Position numbers and translations under genes: made by a program. 51,289 nt of DNA from Kiritimatiellia bacterium (GTDB lineage: Bacteria > Verrucomicrobiota > Kiritimatiellia > CAIQIC01 > Lenti-01). Shown piece by piece: positions 1 to 8,190 of the stretch; positions within the stretch are counted from its first letter, which is position 1, and each line of letters opens with the position of its first letter. The notes beneath the pieces were generated by a model. It saw only the letters and a list, made by a program, of their open reading frames with translations. It had not been told where the DNA came from and did no database searches. The stretch spans positions 1 to 51,289 of the forward strand of contig JAFXQI010000013.1 in the NCBI GenBank assembly GCA_017527155.1, given 5' to 3'.

Positions 1-113
1 ATTTGGCCCAAGGTGGGGCTGGACGTCTCCCATGCGGACAGCGGGTGGTAACCAATCACCTGCTGGCTCGCATCATGCTCCGGCGCGCGGCATTTGTTCA
101 ATAGCTTTTTCAT
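1..113 (-). CDS. possible partial reading frame running off the left edge
   Basis: An ATG at 113 opens a minus-strand frame that stays open to the window edge, giving about 37 residues that begin MKKLLNKCRAPEHD. The frame is also open for some distance upstream of the ATG, so the true start may lie further back. The ribosome-binding site is poor. I do not recognise the protein. It would follow the epimerase at 169-1116 on the same strand. It could be the 5' end of a real gene or chance, since GC-rich DNA gives many open frames; the ordinary codon pattern is the only support. Confidence 0.25.
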   Translation of the reverse strand, partial: MKKLLNKCRAPEHDASQQVIGYHPLSAWETSSPTLGQ

Positions 114-168
114 AGCGTCCAGGAACTCATTACCAACAAGCGGCGCAACACGGAGGGAGGTCAGCGGG

Positions 169-1116
169 TCAGCGGGAGCGGTACCAGTCGACGGTGGCGC
201 GGAGGGCGGCGTCGAAGGTCCAGGAGGGGGTCCAGTGGAGGAGGGTGCGGGCGAGGGTGGAGTCGGCCTGGGAGTCGCGGATTTCGCCGGGGCGGGGCGG
301 GAGGTGGACGGGGGCGGCGGCGGAGCCGGCGAGGGCGGCGATCTTCTCTGCGAGGTCGAGGACGGTGATCCGTTCGCCGTAGGCGACGTTGCAGACGGCG
401 CCGGCGGCGGAGTCGGGGACGTCCATGCAGCAGAGGTTCGCCGCGACGATGTCTTCGACGTAGGTGAAGTCGCGGGTCTGGAGGCCGTCGCCGTAGATGG
501 TGGGGGATTCCCCGGCCAGGGCGGCGCGGACGAAGAGGGGGACGACGGCGGCGTAGTGGCTGGCCGGGTTCTGGCGCGGCCCGAAGACGTTGAAGTAGCG
601 GAGGGCGAAGAAGGGCAGGCCGTAGAGGTTCCGGAAGATGTTGCCGTAATGTTCGCCGGCGAGCTTGGAGAGGGCGTAGCCGCTCATGGGGGCGGGCGTC
701 ATGGTCTCGCGCTTGGGCATCTCGGGTGAGTCGCCGTAGACGGCGGAGGAGGAGGTGAAGACGTAGCGGCGGACGTGTTCGTCGCGCGCCGCGACCAGGG
801 TGTTGAGGGTGCCGGTGACGTTGACGTCGTGGGTGGCGAGCGGGTCGTCGACGGAGGCCTGCACGGAGGCGATGGCGGCGAGATGGAAGACGGTGTCGGC
901 GCCGCGGACGGCGTCGCGGACGGCGGCGGCATCGCGGACGTCGCCGCGGACGAAGTCGATCCGGCCTTCGAGTCCGGCGAGGTTCTCGGGGCGGCCGCTG
1001 GAGAGGTCGTCGAAGACGCGGACGCTGCAGCCGCGTCCGAGGAGTCCGCGGACGAGGGCGGAGCCGATGAATCCGGCGCCGCCGGTGACGAGGCAGAGGG
1101 GGGAGGAGGATGGCAT
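169..1116 (-). CDS. NAD-dependent nucleotide-sugar epimerase/dehydratase (extended SDR family)
   Basis: The 315-aa product is a GalE/WbpP-like extended short-chain dehydrogenase acting on a UDP- or GDP-sugar in the cytoplasm. Seen: the Rossmann motif GGAGFIGS near residues 12-19, an acidic loop (FDDLSSG), the catalytic serine region TSSSAVYG, the YALSK catalytic tyrosine-lysine pair, and RYFNVFGPRQ, typical of sugar-nucleotide epimerases. Length fits the family. The chosen ATG begins MPSSSPLCLVTGG, placing the nucleotide-binding motif near the N-terminus as expected, with a GAGG ribosome-binding site just upstream. It lies 29 bp downstream of lptD on the same strand, so both are probably cotranscribed, which suggests a role in LPS or surface-glycan precursor synthesis. 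Exact substrate cannot be read from sequence; UDP-glucose 4-epimerase is one option. Confidence 0.92.
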   Translation of the reverse strand: MPSSSPLCLVTGGAGFIGSALVRGLLGRGCSVRVFDDLSSGRPENLAGLEGRIDFVRGDVRDAAAVRDAVRGADTVFHLAAIASVQASVDDPLATHDVNVTGTLNTLVAARDEHVRRYVFTSSSAVYGDSPEMPKRETMTPAPMSGYALSKLAGEHYGNIFRNLYGLPFFALRYFNVFGPRQNPASHYAAVVPLFVRAALAGESPTIYGDGLQTRDFTYVEDIVAANLCCMDVPDSAAGAVCNVAYGERITVLDLAEKIAALAGSAAAPVHLPPRPGEIRDSQADSTLARTLLHWTPSWTFDAALRATVDWYRSR

Positions 1117-1145
1117 TTCGGGGAACCTCGGGGAGGGGACCGGCC

Positions 1146-3428
1146 TTACGGCTCGCTGAAGAACTGCGGGAAGGCGAGCGGCCAGATGCGGAACCAGACG
1201 GAGTAGTCGTCTTCGCCGTCGTCGGTGTGGTCGGGACGGATGCGCAGGCCGAGGCCGATGCCGAGGCACTTGGTGCGGTGGATGAGGTAGTAGGAGTGTT
1301 CTTCGATTTCGTTCTCTTCGAGATCGACGCGGGCGTACACGCGCGCTTCCCAGCGCTGCTCGGGGAAGAGGGAGACGTCGGCGGCGATGGATTCGCGGAC
1401 TTCGTCCTTGAAGCGGTAGTCGACGCCGCCGCGGAAGTAGCCTTCGAAGTCGAGTCCGGCCTGGGTGTCGAAGGTGTAGAGGCGGCTGTCCTGCACGTCG
1501 TAGACGCCCTGCAGGTTCCAGTAGAACGGCGTGAAGGGCAGCAGCTCGGCCTTGGCACCGACGTTTTCGAGCGTGTCTTCGCCGTTGTCCTTGTCGGGGT
1601 CGAGGTTGAGGGTGGTGTAGACGTCGGCGTAGATGAGGTTGTGCAGGCGGCCCTTGCGCTTGGTCTGCAGGTAGTTCTTCATGCCGACGAGGACGGTGTT
1701 GCACTTGTCGAGTTCGTCGACGGAGTCGAACTGCCAGAGCTCGTCGGGTTCGACGTTGGGCTTGAGCCGCAGGGTCCAGTCGGCGTAGGGCTCGGCGACG
1801 TGGCGGAGGCCCTGGTCTTCCTCGATGCCGGTCGGGCCGTCCATCAGCATGCCGAACGCGGTGAAGGAGGCCTCGGCGCCGAACTCGGGCAGGTTGCGCC
1901 AGACGGAGGAGCCGTCGGAGAGGACGGTCTCGGTCTCGTTGGTGGTGCCGACCGCCAGGCCCATCTCGTTGGTGATGGCGACGACGTTGGTGTAGACGGC
2001 GGTTTCGAGGGTCTTGGAGTAGTAGGTGCCGCGGTAGCCGGCGCGCGGGACGATGCTCAGGAAGCCGAAGCTGCGCGTGGGCCAGTAGACCATGTGCCGG
2101 GTGTCGAGGCGGAAGGCGTCGTAGTCTTCGTTCCCCGCGTCCTGCGCCTGCTCGGAATACTCCTTCTTCAGGAAGCCCATCGTGTTCGCGCTCTCGTAGT
2201 AGAAGGGGGTTTCGAGGATCTGCACGCGGTTGACGTCGAAGGAGACTTCGGGCAGCCGGCTGACGTTGGAGTAGAAGTCGTTGAGGCGCATCACGACGCC
2301 GATGCCCGCCGTGAAGAGGTCGCCGCGGTGGGTGAGGGTGACGCGGTTTTCGGGCTGGACGTTCTTCTGGTAGGTGTCGTCGAAGAAGTCGTGGAGCATC
2401 CACGGGTCGCTGACGTAGTTGAGTTCGGTCAGCAGGTAGTCGCGGTCGGTGATGTTGTGGCGGTCGCCGAAGCGCAGCCAGTAGCGGTTGTCCTCGATGA
2501 GGTCCTCGCGCTCCGCCTTCTGGGAGTCGCTCTTCCAGGGCTTCCGGTCGTTGATCCAGTAGGCGCGGGCGATGCCTTCGTAGGCGCCGCCGGGGTCGTC
2601 CCAGAGGATGTCCTCGCCGAGGCCGACACCGCGCTTGGTGCGGATGTCGAGGTGCGTGCGGCTCGTCCAGGTGTCGTTGAAGCGGTGGCGGTAGGCGGTG
2701 AGCAGGAACGCGCCGTGCGTGGAGCTGTAGCCGGGGGTGAACTCGAAGTTGTCGAACCAGTGGATGTTCGCCTTGATGTACGGGAAGTAGAAGAACGGCA
2801 CCGGCCCCAGCTGGAAGCGCACGTGCTTCGCCCGGATGATGCTTTCGTCCTCCAGCGACGCCCAGGACGCGCGCACCGAATATTCGGGATTGTCCGGCTC
2901 GCACGTCGTCAGGATCACGCCCGAAAGGCTCATGCGGTGGGCGTCCTCGCGGTGCGACTCCTCCGCGATCACCGTGAACGGTTCCTTGCGCAGCGAGAAC
3001 GCGCCGAAGTCGCCGAGGCCGGTCCGGAAGTTGAAATGTGTCTCCGCACCGCGCCATTCGCTGCCCTGGTAGCGGACGCAGAGGTTGCCCTTGGCGTAGA
3101 CCGTCTCGCGCACGGTGTCCACTTCGGCGTAGTCGGCCTCCACGCTGTCGAGGCCCTTGGTGACGCGGACGGCGCCGTCGGCGACGATGAGGTTGCGCAC
3201 CGCGTCGTAGGAGAGGGAATCGGCCTGCACGTCGATGACGTTCGGGTCCGGCGCCGGCGCCTCGTCGGCGAGGGCGGGCGCGGCGGAGGGGGCCGCCGTG
3301 TCGCGCGGCGGGGCGTACGCCGGGGCGAGCTGCTGCCCCCGCGCGGTCCCCGCACTCCAGGCCGCCGCGAGCAGCGCGACCGCAAGACCATACCGAAGCC
3401 CGAACCGATGACTGTGCGTTGTTTCCAT
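1146..3428 (-). CDS. lptD: LptD/OstA-type LPS assembly outer-membrane protein
   Basis: The 760-aa product is predicted to insert lipopolysaccharide into the outer leaflet of the outer membrane as the barrel partner of LptE. Seen: a hydrophobic signal segment ending near TARGQQ, an OstA/LptA-like jelly-roll segment (about residues 60-170, with IDVQADSLSYD and repeated V.A/V.KG strands), then a long C-terminal half rich in alternating aromatic strands, as in the LptD beta-barrel. The last residues, FPQFFSEP, resemble a terminal barrel strand. The ATG at 3428 is preferred over an upstream in-frame start at 3566, because it gives a clean signal peptide and the upstream 46 residues run through a dispersed repeat. 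First gene of a likely two-gene operon with the epimerase. A GAGATTAC/GGAAAA repeat lies 77-140 bp upstream. Family is confident; the disulfide cysteines of E. coli LptD are not evident. Confidence 0.88.
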   Translation of the reverse strand: METTHSHRFGLRYGLAVALLAAAWSAGTARGQQLAPAYAPPRDTAAPSAAPALADEAPAPDPNVIDVQADSLSYDAVRNLIVADGAVRVTKGLDSVEADYAEVDTVRETVYAKGNLCVRYQGSEWRGAETHFNFRTGLGDFGAFSLRKEPFTVIAEESHREDAHRMSLSGVILTTCEPDNPEYSVRASWASLEDESIIRAKHVRFQLGPVPFFYFPYIKANIHWFDNFEFTPGYSSTHGAFLLTAYRHRFNDTWTSRTHLDIRTKRGVGLGEDILWDDPGGAYEGIARAYWINDRKPWKSDSQKAEREDLIEDNRYWLRFGDRHNITDRDYLLTELNYVSDPWMLHDFFDDTYQKNVQPENRVTLTHRGDLFTAGIGVVMRLNDFYSNVSRLPEVSFDVNRVQILETPFYYESANTMGFLKKEYSEQAQDAGNEDYDAFRLDTRHMVYWPTRSFGFLSIVPRAGYRGTYYSKTLETAVYTNVVAITNEMGLAVGTTNETETVLSDGSSVWRNLPEFGAEASFTAFGMLMDGPTGIEEDQGLRHVAEPYADWTLRLKPNVEPDELWQFDSVDELDKCNTVLVGMKNYLQTKRKGRLHNLIYADVYTTLNLDPDKDNGEDTLENVGAKAELLPFTPFYWNLQGVYDVQDSRLYTFDTQAGLDFEGYFRGGVDYRFKDEVRESIAADVSLFPEQRWEARVYARVDLEENEIEEHSYYLIHRTKCLGIGLGLRIRPDHTDDGEDDYSVWFRIWPLAFPQFFSEP

Positions 3429-3504
3429 GTCCCCGACTCTACCAACCCGCACCCGTACCCGACAAGCGCGTTTTCCCGGCGGGGGAGGGGGGCGGAGGAG
3501 AAAG

Positions 3505-3568
3505 TTTTCATGGTGGGGGATGGGGGGAGAATCGGAGGAAAACTTCAAGGTTTTCCGTGTTCTCAAAT
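3505..3568 (-). repeat. short GAGATTAC/GGAAAA dispersed repeat upstream of lptD
   Basis: Read on the minus strand this is TTTGAGAACACGGAAAAC, a 6-nt loop, GTTTTCC, a pyrimidine tract and CCATGAAA. The arms GGAAAAC and GTTTTCC pair perfectly. Four related copies are at 8050-8112, 9395-9459, 17245-17310 and 44908-44971, all on the minus strand. TTGAGA with an AT-rich stretch 16 nt later also resembles a -35/-10 pair, so this may carry a promoter. Confidence 0.65.
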
Positions 3569-3621
3569 GGGATTGAAACGGGGCCGGAAAAGGGGCGGAC
3601 GGGATGGGGGGCGAGGGAATG

Positions 3622-3663
3622 CGGGGAAAACGGAAACGGCACGCCCGGGGTGGGGCGTGCCGT
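3622..3663 (-). terminator. rho-independent terminator of deoB
   Basis: Perfect 11-bp stem ACGGCACGCCC (3636-3646) with GGGCGTGCCGT (3653-3663), followed in the minus direction by a T-rich run (TTCCGTTTTCC). It starts 27 bp after the deoB stop codon. Confidence 0.75.
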
Positions 3664-3689
3664 GCGGGACTTGCCGGATGGAGCGCGGA

Positions 3690-4874
3690 TCAGGTGTAGG
3701 CGATGAAGGAGGCGCCGCGGGGCATGGCGGGAATCGAGAAGAATTTCGCGAGCGACTGCGCGATGTCGTAGAAGCCCTTGCGGATGCCCAGGCAGGCGCC
3801 GGGGCGGCCGGGACGGTACACGATCAGCGGGACGTACTCGCGGGTGTGGTCCGTGCCCTTGAAGGTCGGGTCGTTGCCGTGGTCCGCGGTGATGATCAGC
3901 ATGTCCTCGGGGCCAAGGAGGGGGAGGTAGCCGGCGAGCCAGCGGTCGGTTTCCTCGATGCTCCGGGCGTAGCCGTCGGCGTCGCGGCGGTGGCCGTAGA
4001 GCATGTCGTAGTCGATGAAGTTCGCGACGATGAGGCCGGACTCCTTTTCCTGGGTCCACTTGCTGACGAGGGCTTCGGAGGCGATGTTGTTGCCGGTGTG
4101 GATGGATTCGGTGATGCCGCGGTGGCAGTAGATGTCCTCGATCTTGCCGACGGCGTAGACGGGGACGCCGGCGTCGAAGAGGCGCTCCAGGACGGTCTTT
4201 TCGGCGGGCAGGTACGCGAAGTCCTTGCGGTTCTCGGTGCGCTTGAAGTCGGCGGCGCAGGTGCCGACGAAGGGGCGCGCGATGATGCGGCCGACGCGCA
4301 GGGGGTCGCAGAGGCGGCGGGCGATCTCGCAACAGCGGTAGAGTTCGGGGACGGGGACGACGCTCTCGTGGGCGGCGATCTGGAAGACGCTGTCGGCGGA
4401 GGTGTAGCAGATGAGGGCGCCGGTGCGCATGTGTTCTTCGCCGAGTTCCTTGATGATCTCGGTGCCGCTGGCGGCCTTGTTGCCGATGAGCTTGCGGCCG
4501 GTCTCCTTCTCGAAGGCCGCGATCAGGTCGGGCGGGAAGGAGTCGGTGAACGGGAAGTTGTGGAAGCCGGGATCGACTTCGAGGCCGGCGATTTCCCAGT
4601 GGCCGGTGATGGTGTCCTTGCCGTCGGACATCTCGCGCATGGCGCCCCAGGAGGCGATGGGGGCATCGACGGGCGGGCAGCCGGTGATGGTTTCCTTCTG
4701 CGGGAGGAGGCCGGGGATGTTGCCGAGGCCGAGCTTCTGGAGGGTGGGGGCGTTGAGGCCGGCGGCGGCGGCGGAGAGGTGCGGGAGGGTGGAGGCTCCG
4801 GCGTCACCGTAGGCGGTGGCGTCCGGGGCGGAGCCGATTCCGACGGAATCCATGACGATCAAGATGGCTTTCAA
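3690..4874 (-). CDS. deoB: phosphopentomutase
   Basis: DeoB interconverts (deoxy)ribose 1-phosphate and 5-phosphate in nucleoside salvage, in the cytoplasm. The 394-aa length matches the family. Seen: the N-terminal metal/substrate signature VMDSVGIGSAPDA, the DTITGHWE segment around the phosphorylated threonine, NFIDYDMLYGHRRD, and the metal-binding ITADHGNDPT and DHTRE.VP motifs of the alkaline-phosphatase superfamily. The start is a TTG at 4874, reading MKAILIVMDSVG. It has GAGG eight bases upstream and puts the first metal aspartate at the usual position; the in-frame start 81 bp upstream would add an unrelated 27-residue tail. Monocistronic: a terminator follows, and no gene in the same direction lies closer than 170 bp upstream. 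Identity is very secure. Confidence 0.96.
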   Translation of the reverse strand: MKAILIVMDSVGIGSAPDATAYGDAGASTLPHLSAAAAGLNAPTLQKLGLGNIPGLLPQKETITGCPPVDAPIASWGAMREMSDGKDTITGHWEIAGLEVDPGFHNFPFTDSFPPDLIAAFEKETGRKLIGNKAASGTEIIKELGEEHMRTGALICYTSADSVFQIAAHESVVPVPELYRCCEIARRLCDPLRVGRIIARPFVGTCAADFKRTENRKDFAYLPAEKTVLERLFDAGVPVYAVGKIEDIYCHRGITESIHTGNNIASEALVSKWTQEKESGLIVANFIDYDMLYGHRRDADGYARSIEETDRWLAGYLPLLGPEDMLIITADHGNDPTFKGTDHTREYVPLIVYRPGRPGACLGIRKGFYDIAQSLAKFFSIPAMPRGASFIAYT

Positions 4875-4994
4875 TGTATGTGCCTCGCTTTCTGGTTGTG
4901 CCCTTGCGGGCTTGCTGTTCTTGGAGAGGGTGGCGGATTCGTGGGGTGGTTGCAAGCGGGGAGTGGGGGGCGCGGTGAAGCGTTTCGGCAGAGT

Positions 4995-5021
4995 GGGGAC
5001 AGAGGGGACGGAGGGGACAAC
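4995..5021 (+). repeat. three 9-bp G-rich tandem units
   Basis: Three consecutive nonamers, GGGGACAGA, GGGGACGGA and GGGGACAAC, followed by another G run. The spaced G tracts could form a quadruplex on the plus strand. They lie between deoB and the next minus-strand gene. No other copy was noticed. Confidence 0.5.
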
Positions 5022-5048
5022 CGGGGGGCGATTGGGGGTTGTTTGGAG

Positions 5049-5828
5049 TCAGCGTCTTCTGAGATGGTCGCGGTAGGTGGCGCGGTTGGAAAGGGCCTCC
5101 TGGGCGCTCCAGCGGATGATTTCGGTGGAATTCGTGAGGTAGCCTTGGAGGGTTTCGTCCGAAAACGTATAGGGAGGTGGGCGGTTGGGGGAAAAATTCC
5201 AGGTGGTGGTGACGTTCATGAGACCCCACAGGAGCCATTTGACATCTTCATCCGGATTTTTTTCGGCCAGGTCAATGGCGACGGGCAAGGCCCGCCGTTG
5301 CAAGTCTTCCGGAAGATTGCCCATCCGCCAAAATTCCCAGAGAGGCGGCATCAGTTGGGGGTGGGCAAGGCAGTATTCGGCGAACCGCCGCTTCCATTCG
5401 GCATCATCCTCCTTGAAATGGTATCTGGTCCAGTCATCCAGGGCCTTCATGGCCGGCTTGTTCGTCGGATTCAGGAACCCGGGCTCGGCATAGATGCGGT
5501 CGAAGTCCTCATCCAGCCATTTCATGTATTGTTCGTATGCCGCTTTCTGCCGTTTCCGTTCCGCGAGCTCGCGTCCGCGTTCGCCCGTATGTTCTTGTAT
5601 GTAGTTGACGGCGGCCAGCGGCAGGACAATGGCGACTTGCAACGGGGCAGTGACGATGTCAACGCCCCGCAGGATCATGCGGTCCCGAGCTGGGACGCTG
5701 CCACCTTGCAGAGTCGCAATCTCGGCGTGAAACAGAAACAGGCCTTCTCCGATGATGGCGACCAGGAGACTGCAAGCGATGCAGTAGAGAAGAAAGAGAA
5801 GGCAACCGATGCGGAGAGGCTTCTTCAT
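5049..5828 (-). CDS. hypothetical membrane-anchored protein
   Basis: The 259-aa product is not recognised. Seen: MKKPLR followed by a strong transmembrane segment (about residues 8-28), a second hydrophobic segment (about 54-76), then a hydrophilic helical domain of about 180 residues with many charged and aromatic positions (for example YMKWLDEDFDRIYAEPGF and PPLWEFWRMGNLPEDL). The C-terminal domain would lie in the cytoplasm or periplasm depending on topology. The ATG at 5828 is chosen because the upstream 24 in-frame residues lack a ribosome-binding site and would precede a normal membrane anchor. Base composition looks clearly less GC-rich than its neighbours, which hints at recent acquisition. 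It stands alone between deoB and rubrerythrin. Confidence 0.7.
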   Translation of the reverse strand: MKKPLRIGCLLFLLYCIACSLLVAIIGEGLFLFHAEIATLQGGSVPARDRMILRGVDIVTAPLQVAIVLPLAAVNYIQEHTGERGRELAERKRQKAAYEQYMKWLDEDFDRIYAEPGFLNPTNKPAMKALDDWTRYHFKEDDAEWKRRFAEYCLAHPQLMPPLWEFWRMGNLPEDLQRRALPVAIDLAEKNPDEDVKWLLWGLMNVTTTWNFSPNRPPPYTFSDETLQGYLTNSTEIIRWSAQEALSNRATYRDHLRRR

Positions 5829-5912
5829 GATTTTGCTTCGGGCGGAGAGGTTGGCGCGGTGAAGGAGGGAGGAAAGAAACAACAAGAACGAAAGGAACAA
5901 GAAGGGACGTGG

Positions 5913-5948
5913 AAAAATCGGGGGCGGCGGTGGGGAACCGCCACCCCC
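5913..5948 (-). terminator. rho-independent terminator of rubrerythrin
   Basis: A 12-bp stem with one G.U pair (5920-5931 with 5937-5948) and a five-base loop, followed in the minus direction by GATTTTTCC. It begins 19 bp past the rubrerythrin stop. Confidence 0.75.
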
Positions 5949-5966
5949 GCGGGGGGGAGGAAGAGC

Positions 5967-6506
5967 TCAGAAGTAGCGCTTCAGGAGGCCGGCGAAGGCG
6001 GAGCCGTGGCGGGCTTCGTCCTTGCACATCTCGTGGACGGTGTCGTGGATGGCGTCGAGGCCGAGCTCTTTCGCGCGCTTGGCGATCTTGAGCTTGCCGA
6101 CGGTGGCGCCGTGTTCGGCGGCGACGCGCTTGGTGAGGTTGGTCTTGGTGTCGGGGTCGACGACTTCGCCCAGCAGCTCGGCGAACTTGGCGGCGTGCTC
6201 GGCTTCTTCCCAGGCGATGCGCTTGTAGGCTTCGGCGACCTCGGGGAAGCCTTCGCGGTCGGCCTGGCGGCTCATGGCGAGATACATGCCGACTTCGCAG
6301 CATTCGCCGGTGAAGTTCTCGCGGAGGCCCTGGAGGATTTCGGGATCGACGTCCTTGGCGACGCCGATGCGGTGCTCGTCGGCCCAGACGAGGGGGCCTT
6401 CCTGCATCTTGCTGAACTTGGACGCCGGTGCCTTGCACTGCGGGCAGGCCGCCGGGGGCTCGTCGCCTTCGTGAACGTAACCGCAAATCGCGCAAACCCA
6501 CTTCAT
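5967..6506 (-). CDS. reverse-type rubrerythrin (rubredoxin domain N-terminal)
   Basis: The 179-aa protein is a non-haem di-iron peroxidase that reduces hydrogen peroxide in anaerobes, drawing electrons through a rubredoxin centre. Seen: the rubredoxin-like iron site at the N-terminus (C5-x2-C8 and C21-x2-C24), then a ferritin-like four-helix domain with glutamate/histidine motifs ([42 protein letters not shown]). The domain order is the reverse of classical rubrerythrin and matches the 'reverse rubrerythrin' group of clostridia and other strict anaerobes. The start is firm: AAGGAG stands eight bases before the ATG. It has its own terminator and is probably transcribed alone. It implies an oxygen-sensitive host. 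Confidence 0.95.
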   Translation of the reverse strand: MKWVCAICGYVHEGDEPPAACPQCKAPASKFSKMQEGPLVWADEHRIGVAKDVDPEILQGLRENFTGECCEVGMYLAMSRQADREGFPEVAEAYKRIAWEEAEHAAKFAELLGEVVDPDTKTNLTKRVAAEHGATVGKLKIAKRAKELGLDAIHDTVHEMCKDEARHGSAFAGLLKRYF

Positions 6507-6736
6507 TTTCTGCTCCTTGGTTGGTTGCTGGTTGGTTGGCCCGGGCCGGGGGGCGGGGGCGTTGGTTTCTCTGGAGAGGAAGCTACGCGAAACGGGGGAG
6601 GGATTGCAACACCAATTCTCCCTTCCCTGGTGCGATGGGGGAGGGGGAAAACCATCTCACACAGAGGGGCGGAGAGGTGGAGGCGCAGAGGCTTGGAGGG
6701 GGGGGAGAGGAAGAGGGCGGGGGAAGGGGGGGGGCA

Positions 6737-6769
6737 CGAAAAAACCGCAGGGCGGGGGACCCTGCGGTT
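6737..6769 (-). terminator. rho-independent terminator of the coiled-coil operon
   Basis: Stem AACCGCAGGG (6743-6752) pairs with CCCTGCGGTT (6760-6769), with a G-rich loop and TTTTTTCG immediately after in the minus direction. It is the clearest terminator on this strand and lies 18 bp past the 52-aa lipoprotein gene. Confidence 0.85.
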
Positions 6770-6786
6770 CCGGCGAGCCAGGGGGC

Positions 6787-6945
6787 TCAGTAGCCGTTGT
6801 TGAGGCCGGGGATGCCGGGGGAGCTTTCCCAAGGCTGGCTCATGTTCCAGGGGAGGTCGGATTCTTCGTCGGTGGTGGCGCAACCGGCGGCGAGGAGGAG
6901 GGCCAAGACGGCGGCGAGGGCGAGAATCCGGAGCTTGCGGGACAC
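6787..6945 (-). CDS. small predicted lipoprotein, 52 aa (GTG start)
   Basis: Translation from a GTG at 6945 gives 52 residues: a basic start (MSRKLR), a hydrophobic core, the lipobox LAAGC with the lipidated cysteine at residue 22, then a short acidic and proline/glycine-rich tail ending GLNNGY. It should be exported and anchored to a membrane as a short peptide of about 30 residues. GAGG lies seven bases before the GTG. It begins 10 bp after the 41-aa membrane-peptide gene and is followed by a strong terminator, so it is the last gene of a three-gene operon. No known family is recognised. The lipobox, ribosome-binding site and operon position make a real gene likely. Confidence 0.72.
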   Translation of the reverse strand: MSRKLRILALAAVLALLLAAGCATTDEESDLPWNMSQPWESSPGIPGLNNGY

Positions 6946-6955
6946 GGGGGGGACC

Positions 6956-7081
6956 TCAGACGGGCCAGAGGGAGGGGGCGGCGCCGTAGTAGTTGAGTTC
7001 GAGGATCTGCAGGACGATGACGCCGATGAGGGCGAGCAGGGCGAGCAGGCTCATGACGCCCAATCCGTTAGTAGAGAACAT
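6956..7081 (-). CDS. 41-aa single-span membrane peptide
   Basis: The 41 residues start MFSTNGLGVMSLLALLALIG, continue as one transmembrane helix (about residues 9-27), and end in a short tail, NYYGAAPSLWPV. The ATG at 7081 lies inside the last codons of the coiled-coil gene (14-bp overlap). It has an excellent ribosome-binding site, AAGGAGGG, five bases before it, so translation is probably coupled. A longer in-frame start at 7174 would run through the coiled-coil gene and is rejected. Family unknown. Its neighbours suggest a small subunit of an envelope complex with the coiled-coil protein and the lipoprotein. Confidence 0.72.
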   Translation of the reverse strand: MFSTNGLGVMSLLALLALIGVIVLQILELNYYGAAPSLWPV

Positions 7082-7934
7082 CGTAACCCTCCTTGATGGT
7101 ATCCTTCTGGTACTCGGGCATGATTTCGACGATGGAGATGTTTTCCTTGGCGTCGAAGATCTTGACCTTGCCAACCATCTGGTCGTTGTGGTGGACGATC
7201 ATGATGGCGCCGGGCTGGGCGTTCTGGGAGGTACCGACGTTGATGACGCCGAAGTTCCAGTCGGCATTGACGTAGAGGAGCTTGCCGGTGGTGCCTTCCT
7301 TCATGGCGCTCAGGGGGGCGTTCTCCTGGTCGCACTTGCGGAGCTGGGCGTCGAGCATCGCGTTGTCTTCTTCGAGCTGGGCGACCTGGTCCTGCATGGA
7401 GGCGATCTGGTCGTTGAGGTCGGTGATCTGGGCGTCGAGCGTGGCCTTCTCTTCTTCGAGGGCCGCGATCTGGTTGGCCTTGTCCATGATCTCGGCATCC
7501 TTGGCGCGGATGGTTTCGTTGAGCTGGACGATGGTGTTGCGGGCGTCTTCGAGGTCGGCCTTGGTGCGTTCGAGTTCGGCGCGCGTGTTTTCGAGGTCCT
7601 GGCGGGTGTTCTCGAGGTCGGTCTTGGTGTCTTCCCAGCCCTGGAGGACGGCGGCGGCGGCGCTGTTGGCCTTGTTCATTTCGCCGTCGATCTGCGGGAG
7701 GTTGGCCTTGTCGTCGATCTTGAGGCGGTTGACGTTGAAGGTGATGCTCTTCTGCGTCTCTTCGTCGAGGGAACCCTTGAGGGTGGCGACGACGCGGGCG
7801 ATGCCGGATTCGAGCTTCTGGGTGCGTTCCTTGATGAGCGTGCGCTTCGGGAAGAGCACGGCGACCTGAAGGATCAGGGCGGCAATCGCGGCAATCAGGA
7901 CGATCAGGACAAGCGGCTTCAACAACTTGGACAT
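7068..7934 (-). CDS. membrane-anchored coiled-coil protein with C-terminal beta domain
   Basis: The 288-aa product has one N-terminal transmembrane helix (about residues 5-28, followed by LFPKR), a periplasmic stretch, a long heptad-rich coiled coil (about 90-205, with TKTDLENTRQDLENTRAELE-type repeats), and a compact C-terminal domain (about 215-288, GKLLYVNADWNFGVINVGTS...GKVKIFDAKENISIVEI) that looks like an SH3-like beta barrel. This layout occurs in uncharacterised envelope proteins of Verrucomicrobia-type bacteria; function is unknown. The ATG at 7934 is chosen because GGAGG stands five bases before it; an in-frame TTG 12 bp upstream overlaps that site. First gene of an operon with a 41-aa membrane peptide and a 52-aa lipoprotein. 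A dispersed repeat that may hold the promoter is 116-178 bp upstream. Confidence 0.85.
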   Translation of the reverse strand: MSKLLKPLVLIVLIAAIAALILQVAVLFPKRTLIKERTQKLESGIARVVATLKGSLDEETQKSITFNVNRLKIDDKANLPQIDGEMNKANSAAAAVLQGWEDTKTDLENTRQDLENTRAELERTKADLEDARNTIVQLNETIRAKDAEIMDKANQIAALEEEKATLDAQITDLNDQIASMQDQVAQLEEDNAMLDAQLRKCDQENAPLSAMKEGTTGKLLYVNADWNFGVINVGTSQNAQPGAIMIVHHNDQMVGKVKIFDAKENISIVEIMPEYQKDTIKEGYDVLY

Positions 7935-8049
7935 GGTTTCCTCCAACTAGTGGTTTGTGCGGGGAGTATGCCGCCGCGGGGCGGGGTTGTCAAACCCCAA
8001 AACGGGGGGGGCGGAGATTTTGGTTCACGGGGGGCGGGCGGCGGGGTGC

Positions 8050-8112
8050 GTTCATGGTGGGGAGGGTGGGGCAGAATCGAGGAAATGTTCAATGTTTTCC
8101 GTGTTCTCAAAA
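8050..8112 (-). repeat. short GAGATTAC/GGAAAA dispersed repeat upstream of the coiled-coil operon
   Basis: Minus-strand reading is TTTTGAGAACACGGAAAACA, then TTGAACATTTCC, a pyrimidine-rich tract and CCATGAAC. It is closely similar to the copy at 3505-3568 over its whole length. It lies in the gap between hemW and the coiled-coil gene, which are divergent, in the orientation of the latter. Confidence 0.65.
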
Positions 8113-8190
8113 GACGGGGGCGGGGCGGAAAAGGGGAGGGGCGGCAGTCGGGTTTGACAAGGCCGGGCGGCATCTGGCAGAAACGGGGGC

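Noticed and set aside
1110-6803. Very long plus-strand frame (1,897 codons) across lptD, deoB and rubrerythrin
   Set aside because: It is the antisense shadow of clearly identified minus-strand genes; the translation is Gly/Val/Glu/Ala-rich with no domain. Similar frames opposite the wza-wzc operon, the RND genes and carB were rejected for the same reason.
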